In this document: positions 7,510-17,220 of the stretch, in pieces
How the letters are laid out: every line of letters starts with the position of its first letter
Numbering within the stretch: position 1 is the first letter of the stretch
Assembly: GCA_026785745.1 (NCBI GenBank)
Contig: JAJAZO010000243.1
Location: forward strand, 1-26,522
Source of the DNA: Chitinophagaceae bacterium
Lineage (GTDB): Bacteria; Bacteroidota; Bacteroidia; Chitinophagales; Chitinophagaceae
Direction of reading: 5' to 3'
Length of the DNA: 26,522 bases
Made by a program: the position numbers and the translations under genes
The notes under the pieces: model-generated
What the model saw: only the letters and a program-made list of their open reading frames with translations
Told to the model about the DNA's origin: nothing
Database searches by the model: none

Positions 7510-7530
7510 GTTTGATTACACACATCAAAC
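7510..7530. promoter_or_regulatory. Inverted repeat just before the first TPR-CHAT gene
   Basis: GTTTGAT (7510-7516) and ATCAAAC (7524-7530) are perfect 7-base arms separated by TACACAC, ending six bases before the ATG at 7537. The position suits an operator or a hairpin affecting translation initiation. No equivalent is seen before the other two paralogues. Confidence 0.4.
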
Positions 7531-7536
7531 TGCTTC

Positions 7537-10524
7537 ATGAAAATCATTGTATTGCTATGTTCGTTATTACTGCTCTCTTTTTTTGTATCAGCACAGACAT
7601 GGAAGGAATTAAATACTGAATTCAAGAGACTCACAAACAACTCCAACCTTGGAATTGAATATGAAACAGCATTTAAAATAGCCGAAAAATCTGTTGAGGC
7701 TGCTAAAAAAGAATTTGGAGAATCAGATTCGAACTATGCTACGAGTTTGAGCAACCTGGCATTTGCTTATTCATTTTATAATAATTTCGAAAAATCAAAA
7801 CCACTTTATATACAGGCACAAGAAATAAGGAAGAGGATTTTAGGGGAAATGCATCCCGATTATGCCTCCGGCATACAAAGCATGGGTGATTTTTATTATC
7901 GTAAAGATGAGAAGGAGAAAGCAGAAGCATTCTTTATACAGGCCATAAATCTTCGTAAAAAAATATTAGGGGAAAACCATCCGGATTACGCCGAAAGCCT
8001 GACCAGTCTTGGTCAGCTATATACCGATATGAGCTTGTATACAAAAGGTAATACCTTATTCATTGAAGCAAGGGAAATCAATAAAAAAATTCTTACAGAA
8101 TCCGATCCGGGGTATGTGGAGAACCTTAATAGCCTGGCTCTTTTATATACCAAGTCAGTACAGTATGAAAAAGCCGAACCGATTTATATAATTGCAAAGG
8201 ATGCAACAAGAAAATTATTCGGCGAAGCAGGTACGAGGTATGCAAAAAGCTTATCCACCCTGTCAGAATTATATGGTGCTATGTTTCAATTTGACAAGCA
8301 AGAAAAAATGCTGGTCCAAGCCATTGATATTTACAAACAAGTTCATAGTGAAACGCACCCTAATTATGCGGGTATGCTTTATAATTTAGCAGGCATATAC
8401 TCCCGAAAAAAGGAATATGAAAAGGCTGAACTCCTTTTTGTTAAAGCCATGGAAATCTTCAAAGCAGCACAGGGTAAATCTACAGGCTATACGGCATGTC
8501 TGAACGGGCTGGGTATATTATTTATGGTGAAAGAAGATTACAAAAAGGCGGAATCTTATTTTTTAGAATCAAGAGAACTTAAAATAAAACTTTTTGGCAA
8601 ACAGAACTCTGAATATGCAATAAGTCTAAATAATTTAGCTGAAGTATATACTGCAACTGGTCAATATCAAAAAGCTGAACCGCTTTATTTTGAGGCAATT
8701 CCAATAATTAAAAAAAACCGGGGCGAAAACAGTCCAAGTTATACAGCTTTGATCAGTAATCTTGCTGTGTTGTATTCAAATACTAACCAGGTTGCAAAAG
8801 CAGTTCCTTTGTTCATAGAGCAAAGCAATACTTTAATAAAAAACTTGCTGAAAAATTTTACAGTTCTTTCAGAAAGAGAAAAAGGGAATTACCTTGATAT
8901 TAATGCCTCTTTGATTTCCTTGAGTAACAGTTTTGCTTACAAACTAAAAAAAGTTCCTGCTGCTATATTGATGAATAATCTGAATCAACAACTTGTTTTC
9001 AAATCGTTGAGCCTGTCGGACACAAAAAACATTCTTTTATCCATACAACAAAACCCTGACACCTTACTTAATCAATTGCTGAAAAAATGGCAAGCTGATA
9101 AAAGTATATTAACAGAACAATATTCTTTGCCCGTTACCAGCAGACGAACGGACATACATGAAATGGAAATCAATATTGAAGGCTTAGAAAAAGAGCTTAA
9201 CCGTAAATCAGCAGAATTTCGTAATCAACAAAAAAGCATCCGTATTTCCTTGCAAGACGTTCGCAAAAATCTGGAACCAAATGAAGTTGCTATTGAATTT
9301 GTCAACTTTAAATTTTATAATAAAAAATGGACAAACAGCACTATCTATGCAGCTTATATATTGAATAAAAATGATTCAGTTCCGGTATTTGTTCCGCTCT
9401 TTGAGGAAAAACAATTACAACAACTTCTTGACAGTGCTGGTAACACTGCTACCAGCATGGTTAGCAGTTTTTATCGTGGCCTCGAAACTAAAAATAAAAG
9501 TGCAGTTACTTTAGGGAAAGAATTATACAAATTAGTGTGGCAACCACTTGAAGCATACTTTAAATGGGTAAAGAAAATTTCCTTCTCACTTGCCGGAAAA
9601 TTACACAGCATTGCGTTTCATGCTTTACAAATAGACAGTACAATGATATTGATGGATAAGTACTATTTGCAACAATACACCAGCACCCGACAGGTAGTAT
9701 TAAGGGAAAATGAAAAGAAAAATCCACAACCCCAAAGCGTTATATTATTTGGTGACCCAAGCTTTACAATGGATAGTTTGCAATTGGTAAAACAAAAAGA
9801 GTATCGGGCGGTTAAAGAAAAGAGTTTTACTCCCATTTATGATTCAAAAAAAAGAAGCAGGGATAACAATAGCTGGAACAACCTGTCTGGCACAGCGGAA
9901 GAAGTAAGTAAAATCAAACAATTGTTTGATCAGAATAATATCTCCACAAAATCATATACTCAATCAGCAGCTTCCGAAGAAAACCTGAAAGCACTCAGCG
10001 GTAACTCACCACAAATATTGCACATCGCCACACACGGTTTCTTTTTACCAGAACCTGATAAAAAAAGAAAAGAAAATAATTTCAATAATGAAAATACTTA
10101 CACATTAGCTGATGACCCTTTACTCAGAAGCGGCTTAATACTTTCCGGCGGCAACTATGCCTGGAGTGGTAAAACACCAATAGAAGGTGTGGAAGATGGT
10201 ATAGCGACAGCCTATGAAATTGCTCAATTAAATTTAAGCAATACCGAACTCGTTGTACTTAGTGCCTGCGAAACAGCATTGGGTGATGTAAAAGGAAGTG
10301 AAGGTGTATTTGGCTTGCAACGGGCCTTCAAAATGGCCGGAGTAAAAAAGATGATAGTGAGCCTTTGGCAAGTACCGGATAAAGAAACCGCCGAGTTGAT
10401 GACAACTTTTTATGGCTACTGGATGAAAGGTAAATCCATCAATGAATCCTTTACACAAGCACAAGCTGATATGCGGAAGAAATATTCTCCTTTTTACTGG
10501 GCGGCGTTTGTGCTGGTGGAGTAA
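7537..10524 (+). CDS. Exported TPR-CHAT protein 1 (caspase-like peptidase domain)
   Basis: The 995-residue protein has a signal peptide (MKIIVLLCSLLLLSFFVSAQ). Nine kinesin-light-chain-type TPR units of 42 residues follow from about residue 67 to 430, each starting with Y-A and ending with G-E-x-H-P-D or a variant (the sixth unit is one residue short). A helical linker (NFTVLSEREKGNYLD, then LNRKSAEFRNQQKS) leads to a C-terminal CHAT domain. The clan CD catalytic pair is visible: His833 in ILHIATHGFF and Cys911 in VVLSACETALGD. AWSGKTPIEGVEDGIATAYE and VSLWQVPD are other conserved CHAT segments. CHAT proteins are caspase-like peptidases or scaffolds, and the TPR superhelix usually binds the trigger or substrate. 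Export is unusual compared with cytoplasmic CRISPR-linked TPR-CHAT. Substrate unknown. Confidence 0.92.
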   Translation: MKIIVLLCSLLLLSFFVSAQTWKELNTEFKRLTNNSNLGIEYETAFKIAEKSVEAAKKEFGESDSNYATSLSNLAFAYSFYNNFEKSKPLYIQAQEIRKRILGEMHPDYASGIQSMGDFYYRKDEKEKAEAFFIQAINLRKKILGENHPDYAESLTSLGQLYTDMSLYTKGNTLFIEAREINKKILTESDPGYVENLNSLALLYTKSVQYEKAEPIYIIAKDATRKLFGEAGTRYAKSLSTLSELYGAMFQFDKQEKMLVQAIDIYKQVHSETHPNYAGMLYNLAGIYSRKKEYEKAELLFVKAMEIFKAAQGKSTGYTACLNGLGILFMVKEDYKKAESYFLESRELKIKLFGKQNSEYAISLNNLAEVYTATGQYQKAEPLYFEAIPIIKKNRGENSPSYTALISNLAVLYSNTNQVAKAVPLFIEQSNTLIKNLLKNFTVLSEREKGNYLDINASLISLSNSFAYKLKKVPAAILMNNLNQQLVFKSLSLSDTKNILLSIQQNPDTLLNQLLKKWQADKSILTEQYSLPVTSRRTDIHEMEINIEGLEKELNRKSAEFRNQQKSIRISLQDVRKNLEPNEVAIEFVNFKFYNKKWTNSTIYAAYILNKNDSVPVFVPLFEEKQLQQLLDSAGNTATSMVSSFYRGLETKNKSAVTLGKELYKLVWQPLEAYFKWVKKISFSLAGKLHSIAFHALQIDSTMILMDKYYLQQYTSTRQVVLRENEKKNPQPQSVILFGDPSFTMDSLQLVKQKEYRAVKEKSFTPIYDSKKRSRDNNSWNNLSGTAEEVSKIKQLFDQNNISTKSYTQSAASEENLKALSGNSPQILHIATHGFFLPEPDKKRKENNFNNENTYTLADDPLLRSGLILSGGNYAWSGKTPIEGVEDGIATAYEIAQLNLSNTELVVLSACETALGDVKGSEGVFGLQRAFKMAGVKKMIVSLWQVPDKETAELMTTFYGYWMKGKSINESFTQAQADMRKKYSPFYWAAFVLVE

Positions 10525-10642
10525 GTATTGTTCCCCTATGATGAATCAAGGATGGACTTCTTTTTTCCTGATACCCGGCATAGGATACAGTCTTCACTAA
10601 TAGATTATGTACTTTTAAAAAAATATTAGCTGAAATTTTCTA

Positions 10643-13618
10643 ATGAAAGGTAGTTTAACCATCATATTGCTTTCTATTTCTTTGCATTCATTTTCACAGA
10701 CATGGCAAGAATTGAATGATAGTCTTATCCAATATTACAATAACGGAGAATATAAAAAAGGTGTAGTGGCAGGAGAAAAAGCATTGTCAGATGCAAAAAA
10801 AGAATTTGGCGAAAATCATAGAGACTATGCCACCATCCTAAGCAACATCGCATTAGGGTATGCAAGTATGGGGCAGTATAAAAAAGCAGAACCGTTGTAT
10901 ATCAGGGTAATAGAAATCAGGAAAAATGTGCTGGGTGAAACTGATCCGGATTATGCCGTAAGCCTCAACGAGCTGGCAGAATTGTATAAAAATACAGGTC
11001 AATATGAAAAAGTGGTGCCATTGTATATAATGGCAATAGAAGTTAATAAAAAAGTGCTTGGTGAAACGGATCCGGACTATGCCATAAGCCTTGGTAAGCT
11101 GGCAGAACTATATCTATCATTGGGTCAGTACGAAAAAGCCGGGCCATTATATATTCAATCAATGGATATTTTCAAAAAAACATCTGGCGAAAACAATACC
11201 GACTATGCCACCAGTATAAACAACATGGCAAGATTTTACGAAAGTACGGGCCAGTATAAAAACGCAGAGCCGCTTTACATCAGTGCAATGTCTATCTATA
11301 GGAAAGTATTAGTCGACGATGATCTTTTCTATGCGACTACCCTGAATAACCTGGCCGGATTATACAATAAGATTGGCCAGTATGAAAAAGCAGAGCCGCT
11401 TTATATTGAATCAATGGCGATAATGAAAAAAGTTTTGGGTGAAACTCATGCAGACTATGCCAGCAGCCTGAACAACCTGGCAGAATTATACCGGGCCATG
11501 GGGCAATATCAAAGTGCAGAGCCCCTTTACATTGCAGCAATGTCTATCTGGAAAAAAACTTGGGGCAAAACTCATCCCGTCTATGCGGGAGGCCTGAACA
11601 ACCTGGCAGTACTATACGCAGGCATGGGTCTGTATGAAAAAGCAGAGCCGCTGTACATTGAATCAATGGCCATAATGAAGAAAGCTTTGGGCGAATCCCA
11701 TCCGGATTATGCCAGTAGCCTTAACAACCTGGCAGGATTATATGAAAACATGGGACAGTATGAAAAAGCAGAGCCTTTTTATACCCAAGCACTTATCATC
11801 AGAAAAAAAACATTAGGTGAAAGCCACCCTGACTATGCCATTGGCCTGAGCAACCTGGGGTTTTTATATCAAAGTATGGGTCAGTATGAAAAAGCAGAGA
11901 CGTTTATACTTCAAAACAACGGCATCGCTTTACAAAATCTGCTGAATAATTTTACCATTTTTTCTGAAAAAGAAAAAGGAAATTATATCACTAATAAAAT
12001 TGGGCTTCTGGCAATGAATAATAGCTTTATATATAATTACAAAAAAACATCCTCCCTTTTTCTCAGGAATAATTTTAACCAGCAACTTATTTTTAAGTCT
12101 CTTGCCCTTGCTGATACAAGAAATGTACTGGCATCGGCTCAACAAAGCAATGACACTACCATACGCCGGGTACTGAAAGAATGGCTAAACGCCAAAAAAA
12201 TATTGGCGATACAATACTCCCTGCCCATTGCCAAAAGAAGCACCGATCTAAAAATAATAGAAAGAAATACAGAAAATTTGGAAAAAGAACTTACCCGCCG
12301 TTCCTCCGGATTTCGTAATCAACAAACAGCTCTCAAAACCTCCATGCAGGATGTACAAAAGAACTTACAGGAAGATGAAGTGGCAGTAGAATTTGTACAA
12401 TTCCGGTTATACAATAAAAAATGGACCGACAGTATCCTTTATGGAGCGTACATTTTGAATAAAAATGATTCCGTTCCGGTATTTGTTCCCCTCTGTGAAG
12501 AAAAACAATTGCAGTACCTCTTTGATAGTGCAGGTAATACAGCTACATCAATGGTCAGCAGCTTTTATCGGGGGCTTGATATAAAAAATAAAAGTAGCGT
12601 TTCATTAGGAAAAGAATTATACAAATTAGTATGGGAGCCTTTAGAGCCTTATTTAAAAGGCATTAAAAAAGTGTCCTATTCTCCTGCCGGTAAACTATAC
12701 AGCATTGCCTTCCAGGCATTACCGATTGACAGCACAACGGTACTCATGGACAGGTATCAACTACAGCAATACATTAGTACCCGGCAGATAGCTTTACGGG
12801 ATTCAGAAAATCAGACTTCCAAACCCCGTAACATTACATTGTTTGGCAATGCAAGTTTTACCATGGATAGTTTACAGTTGATTAAACAAAAAGTAAATCA
12901 ACCGGAAAAAGAAATTGTATCTACTTCGATTTATGCTCCACAAAAAAGAAGCAGTGACAACAATACCTGGAATAACCTGCCCGGCACCGCGGAAGAAGTA
13001 AGTAAAATCAAATTATTATTTGATCAGAACAAGATAACTACTAAATCATTTATTCAAACATCCGCTTCTGAAGAAAATCTGAAAGCATTAGATGCCAACT
13101 CGCCACAGATATTGCATATCGCCACGCATGGTTTCTTTTTACCCGAACCAGATAAAAAAAGAAAAGACAATAGTTTAAATAATGAAAACAGTTACACCTT
13201 AGCCGATGACCCATTACTCAGAAGCGGATTAATATTTGCCGGAGGCAACTATGCCTGGAGTGGTAAAACACCGATTGATGGAGTGGAAGATGGAATCGCC
13301 ACGGCTTACGAAATTTCGCAACTGAATTTAAGCAATACCGAACTCGTTGTACTCAGTGCCTGCGAAACAGCTCTTGGTGATGTTAAGGGAAGTGAAGGAG
13401 TATTTGGATTACAACGGGCTTTTAAAATGGCGGGAGTTAAAAAGATGATTGTAAGTCTTTGGCAAGTACCGGATAAAGAAACCGCCGAGTTGATGACAAC
13501 TTTTTATGCTTACTGGATGAAAGGAAAAACAATCAACGATTCTTTGACACAGGCACAAGCAGATATGCGGAAGAAACATTCTCCTTTTTACTGGGCGGCG
13601 TTTGTGCTGGTAGAATAA
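10643..13618 (+). CDS. Exported TPR-CHAT protein 2 (caspase-like peptidase domain)
   Basis: The 991-residue paralogue of the preceding gene starts 118 bases after its stop on the same strand. The signal peptide is MKGSLTIILLSISLHSFSQ. There are nine regular 42-residue TPR units from residue 62 to about 426, more uniform than in protein 1 (GQYEKAEPLYIESMAIMKKVLGETHAD type). Units 4-5 and 6-7 are an internal duplication. The linker NFTIFSEKEKGNYIT leads to the CHAT domain with His829 (LHIATHGFF) and Cys907 (VVLSACETALGD). Both catalytic residues and the 78-residue spacing between them match protein 1. No clear promoter was recognised in the gap, although a TACTTTTA stretch near the -7 consensus occurs about 30 bases before the start. 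An extracytoplasmic caspase-like role is inferred. Confidence 0.92.
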   Translation: MKGSLTIILLSISLHSFSQTWQELNDSLIQYYNNGEYKKGVVAGEKALSDAKKEFGENHRDYATILSNIALGYASMGQYKKAEPLYIRVIEIRKNVLGETDPDYAVSLNELAELYKNTGQYEKVVPLYIMAIEVNKKVLGETDPDYAISLGKLAELYLSLGQYEKAGPLYIQSMDIFKKTSGENNTDYATSINNMARFYESTGQYKNAEPLYISAMSIYRKVLVDDDLFYATTLNNLAGLYNKIGQYEKAEPLYIESMAIMKKVLGETHADYASSLNNLAELYRAMGQYQSAEPLYIAAMSIWKKTWGKTHPVYAGGLNNLAVLYAGMGLYEKAEPLYIESMAIMKKALGESHPDYASSLNNLAGLYENMGQYEKAEPFYTQALIIRKKTLGESHPDYAIGLSNLGFLYQSMGQYEKAETFILQNNGIALQNLLNNFTIFSEKEKGNYITNKIGLLAMNNSFIYNYKKTSSLFLRNNFNQQLIFKSLALADTRNVLASAQQSNDTTIRRVLKEWLNAKKILAIQYSLPIAKRSTDLKIIERNTENLEKELTRRSSGFRNQQTALKTSMQDVQKNLQEDEVAVEFVQFRLYNKKWTDSILYGAYILNKNDSVPVFVPLCEEKQLQYLFDSAGNTATSMVSSFYRGLDIKNKSSVSLGKELYKLVWEPLEPYLKGIKKVSYSPAGKLYSIAFQALPIDSTTVLMDRYQLQQYISTRQIALRDSENQTSKPRNITLFGNASFTMDSLQLIKQKVNQPEKEIVSTSIYAPQKRSSDNNTWNNLPGTAEEVSKIKLLFDQNKITTKSFIQTSASEENLKALDANSPQILHIATHGFFLPEPDKKRKDNSLNNENSYTLADDPLLRSGLIFAGGNYAWSGKTPIDGVEDGIATAYEISQLNLSNTELVVLSACETALGDVKGSEGVFGLQRAFKMAGVKKMIVSLWQVPDKETAELMTTFYAYWMKGKTINDSLTQAQADMRKKHSPFYWAAFVLVE
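11204..11707 (+). repeat. Tandem 252-bp supra-repeat inside TPR-CHAT gene 2
   Basis: Two consecutive blocks of two TPR units (11204-11455 and 11456-11707) correspond unit by unit: the first units share AEPLYI-AMSI, the second share IESMAIMKK followed by LGE. The second units are close at DNA level too. This indicates duplication of a two-repeat block. Confidence 0.6.
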
Positions 13619-13702
13619 TGATACCGGCTTTTTTTATTATTCATTTGCTGTGGCCGTAAAGATTGCGTAAATTAAACAATCAATCAGCCAAAAACTACTG
13701 CT

Positions 13703-16700
13703 ATGAAATTCATCCTGGTATCATGCCTGTTGTTTTTTTCTGTTACGGCAGTTGGCCAGATTACAAGACCCACCCTTGATTTGCTGACCAAATCAATGCA
13801 ATTGTTAACTAATGGGGAATACGAGAAAGCAATTCCTATAGCAGAAAAAGCTATAGAAGTTGTTAAAACCGAAGCAGGTGAAGATGATCCTATTTATATC
13901 GGGCAACTTTTTATACTGGGATACTGCCATTACATGCTTTACCATTATGAAAAGGCAGAAAAATATTATCTCCTGCAAAAAGAACGGCTGGCAAAAACTT
14001 CCGGAGAAAAAGATATCAGCTATTCGGCCTCTCTTTCACGATTGGCAATGCTGTACAGGGATATGGGAAAATACCAGCAATCAATAGCCCTGTACTTACA
14101 GGCAAAAGCAATTAATAAAAACGTATTAGGCGAAAAAGCCACGGAGTACTCAACGGTTCTCAATAACCTTGCATCCTTATACCAGTCTATTGGCGACTAT
14201 CCGAAAGCGGAACAGCTTTTCATAGAATCTGGAAACATATATAAAGCAGCAGCGGGGGAAAACAATGCTTCATATGCGAGCAACCTGAATAACCTGGCTA
14301 CATTATATTCTGACTTGGGACAATATGAAAAAGCTAAAATTCTTTGTGTGCAGGGGTTAACTATCAGGAAAAATGTTTTGGGAGAAACCCATCCTGATTA
14401 TGCTGAAAGCCTTAATAACCTCGCTTCTCTTAGTGTATCAATGGGTAAGTATGAAGAAGCAGAAACGCTTTACATAACGGCAACAGGAATATTTAAAAAA
14501 ACCCTGGGAGAAACAAGCCCTTACTATGCTGTTGGCCTTAATAACCTTGCCTATTTCTATGAAACTACCGGCAAGTATGAAAAAGCAGAACGGCTTTATA
14601 TGGAAGTAAGAGATATAAGAAAAAGAATTTTGGGATCCACCCATCCTGATTATGCTACCACACTTAGTAACCTTGCCGGTTTATATGTATATGCCGGGCA
14701 ATATGAAAAAGCAGAAGGGCTTTACACAGAAGCGATGGAAATAAAAAAGAATTCTCTTGGAGAAACACATCCGGAATATGCTGTAAGCCTTAACAATCTC
14801 GGTGTTTTGTATGAGTCTATGGGCCAATATAAAAAGGCTGAGCTACTCTATATGGAATCCGTGGCTATAAAGAAAAAGGTTTTAGGAGATAGTCATCCTG
14901 ACTATGCCACCGGGCTAAATAACCTTGCTATATTATACACATTTTTAGGCCAGCATGAAAAAGCAGAAACCCTTTTAACCCATGCAGTAGAGATAATTAA
15001 AAACGCACTTGGAGAAAACAATATAGCTTATGCTACCAGCTTAGACAACCTCGCTAATGTATGGCAGAGTCTGGAAAAATACTCCAAAGCGGAATCGGCT
15101 TATATAAGGGCAATGCAAATCAGGAAAAACCTGTTTGGAGAAATCAATGCTACGTATGCATACAGCCTTAACAACCTGGCGGCTTTTTATAGTGAAACAG
15201 GTCAATACAAAAAAGCCGAACCGTTAATTATACAGGCAAAAGATATTTGGAAAAAAACAATGGGAGAAACCAGCCCGGCGTATGCTACGGCCGTTAATAA
15301 CCTGGCTGCATTTTACAGAAAAACACAAACACAATACATAAAAGCAGAAGCCCTGTATCTTGAAACAATACGGCTTCGGGCAATAATACTGGGAGAGAAC
15401 CATCCTTATTATTCAGGCAGTCAGAACGACCTGGCATTATTATATATGCAGATGGCACAGTATAAAAAGGCGGAGCCCCTGTTCCTGTCAAGCAGTGCTA
15501 TTCTTTTACAAAAAATACGTAGCACATTCAGCATTCTTTCAGAAAAAGAGAAAAGAAAATACCTGGACTACAACAGGGAAATAATGGAGTGTAACAACAG
15601 CTTCTTGTATCAGTACCCGAAAGCTTCCCTTGCGATTATCGAAAACAACTACAACCTGGAACTGGGGTTTAAATCATTATCACTTGCTGATACAAAGAAT
15701 ATGCTAGAACAGGTGCGTAACAGCAATGATACGGCTGTAAAAAGAATATTCAATCTATGGCTGGTGACAAAAAACATATTGGCAAAACAATACACCTTAT
15801 CGGCTACAAGCAGAACTGTTGATGTAAAATCTGTTGAAACAGAAGCAGAATCTTTTGAAAAAGAATTGAATCGCCGCTCTTCCGCTTTCACTAACCAGCA
15901 AAAAGCATTGCAGGTTACCATGAAGGATGTACAGAAAAACCTCTCCGCAGATGAAGCAGCGGTTGAGTTTGTAAAGTTCAGACTGTATAATAAGAAGTGG
16001 ACTGACTCTGTTATTTACGGGGCCTATATTCTTCGTAAAAATGATGTGGCTCCGAAGTTTGTTCCGCTTTGTGAAAAAAAGCAGTTACAGCAGTTATTTG
16101 ACAGTGCAGGAAGTACAGCATCAAGAGTAGTAAAAAGTTTTTATCGTGGGCTTGAAGTGAAAAGCAAAGAAACGGCACGGTTAGGCATTAAAATGTATAA
16201 ACTGGTGTGGGAGCCATTAGAACCATTTTTAAAAGGAGTAAAAAAAATATCTTACTCTCCTGCCGGTAAGTTATATAGTGTGGCATTTCATGCACTACCC
16301 ATTGATAGCACAGCTATATTAATGGATAAATACCAGTTGCAGCAATATACAAGTACCCGGCAAATTGCTTTACGAAATGAGGGTAGTGAAAAAGTAAAGC
16401 CAGGCAGTATTGTGTTATTTGGTGATGCACTGTTTACTATGGACAGCCTGCAATTGGTAAAGCAACGGAAGAATAATAGTAATGATAAATTTAATGCAGC
16501 ATCTTCTTATATCTCAAAAAGCCGTGACAATGAAACAGGAACCTGGATAAGCCTGCCCGGCACCGCTGAAGAAATAAAAAAGATCGGACAATTGTTTGAG
16601 CAAAATAAAATCAGCAACCATTCTTATATGGAGGAATCAGCATCAGAAGATAACCTGAAAGCATTGACAGGTAAGCCACAACAAATAATACATATTGCTA

Positions 16701-17191
16701 CACATGGTTTCTTTTTAAAGGAATTGAATAAGAAAAAAACTCCACTGTCTGGGCAGGGTAATGCCTATTCATTGGCAGAAGACCCTTTATTGCGGACCGG
16801 GTTGGTATTAGCAGGAGGTAATTATGCTTGGAGTGGCAAAACACCGGTTGACGGAGTGGAAGATGGAATTGCAACGGCGTATGAAATTTCGCAATTGAAT
16901 TTAAGTGCTACAGAATTACTGGTGCTTAGTGCCTGCGAAACTGCTTTGGGTGATATTAAAGGAACAGAAGGAGTTTTTGGAATGCAAAGAGGATTTAAAA
17001 TGGCGGGAGTAAAAAAAATGATAGTTAGCCTGTGGCAGGTGCCGGATAAAGAAACCGCCGAGCTAATGACATCTTTTTATTCTTACTGGATGAATGGAAA
17101 AAATATCAACGAATCATTTTACCAGGCACAAGCGGATATGAGAAAAAAATATGCTCCTTATTACTGGGCTGCTTTTGTGTTGGTGGAGTAA
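13703..17191 (+). CDS. Exported TPR-CHAT protein 3 (longest paralogue)
   Basis: The 1162-residue third paralogue starts 84 bases after gene 2. The signal peptide is MKFILVSCLLFFSVTAVGQ. Thirteen TPR units run from residue 65 to about 598; unit 12 carries a one-residue insertion (FYRKTQTQYIKAE). The TFSILSEKEKRKYLD linker and a CHAT domain follow, with His1001 (IHIATHGFF) and Cys1078 (LVLSACETALGD), so the active-site pair is intact. The extra length over protein 1 equals four 42-residue units, so the paralogues differ mainly in the size of the superhelix. Its CHAT DNA is more diverged from genes 1 and 2 than they are from each other. It ends 29 bases from the convergent membrane-protein gene. 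Confidence 0.92.
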   Translation: MKFILVSCLLFFSVTAVGQITRPTLDLLTKSMQLLTNGEYEKAIPIAEKAIEVVKTEAGEDDPIYIGQLFILGYCHYMLYHYEKAEKYYLLQKERLAKTSGEKDISYSASLSRLAMLYRDMGKYQQSIALYLQAKAINKNVLGEKATEYSTVLNNLASLYQSIGDYPKAEQLFIESGNIYKAAAGENNASYASNLNNLATLYSDLGQYEKAKILCVQGLTIRKNVLGETHPDYAESLNNLASLSVSMGKYEEAETLYITATGIFKKTLGETSPYYAVGLNNLAYFYETTGKYEKAERLYMEVRDIRKRILGSTHPDYATTLSNLAGLYVYAGQYEKAEGLYTEAMEIKKNSLGETHPEYAVSLNNLGVLYESMGQYKKAELLYMESVAIKKKVLGDSHPDYATGLNNLAILYTFLGQHEKAETLLTHAVEIIKNALGENNIAYATSLDNLANVWQSLEKYSKAESAYIRAMQIRKNLFGEINATYAYSLNNLAAFYSETGQYKKAEPLIIQAKDIWKKTMGETSPAYATAVNNLAAFYRKTQTQYIKAEALYLETIRLRAIILGENHPYYSGSQNDLALLYMQMAQYKKAEPLFLSSSAILLQKIRSTFSILSEKEKRKYLDYNREIMECNNSFLYQYPKASLAIIENNYNLELGFKSLSLADTKNMLEQVRNSNDTAVKRIFNLWLVTKNILAKQYTLSATSRTVDVKSVETEAESFEKELNRRSSAFTNQQKALQVTMKDVQKNLSADEAAVEFVKFRLYNKKWTDSVIYGAYILRKNDVAPKFVPLCEKKQLQQLFDSAGSTASRVVKSFYRGLEVKSKETARLGIKMYKLVWEPLEPFLKGVKKISYSPAGKLYSVAFHALPIDSTAILMDKYQLQQYTSTRQIALRNEGSEKVKPGSIVLFGDALFTMDSLQLVKQRKNNSNDKFNAASSYISKSRDNETGTWISLPGTAEEIKKIGQLFEQNKISNHSYMEESASEDNLKALTGKPQQIIHIATHGFFLKELNKKKTPLSGQGNAYSLAEDPLLRTGLVLAGGNYAWSGKTPVDGVEDGIATAYEISQLNLSATELLVLSACETALGDIKGTEGVFGMQRGFKMAGVKKMIVSLWQVPDKETAELMTSFYSYWMNGKNINESFYQAQADMRKKYAPYYWAAFVLVE

Positions 17192-17220
17192 ATAGAAAGA
17201 ACCTTTTCATTCTTCAAATA

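Noticed and set aside
13613..13642. Terminator between TPR-CHAT genes 2 and 3
   Set aside because: GAATAAT/ATTATTC arms exist, but the stem is only A/T-rich and the T run lies in the loop, unlike an intrinsic terminator.
7537..17191. Link of the TPR-CHAT genes to type III-E CRISPR (Craspase)
   Set aside because: No cas genes, effector or CRISPR array in the window, and all three proteins carry signal peptides. The periodic DNA in these genes encodes TPR units, not spacers.
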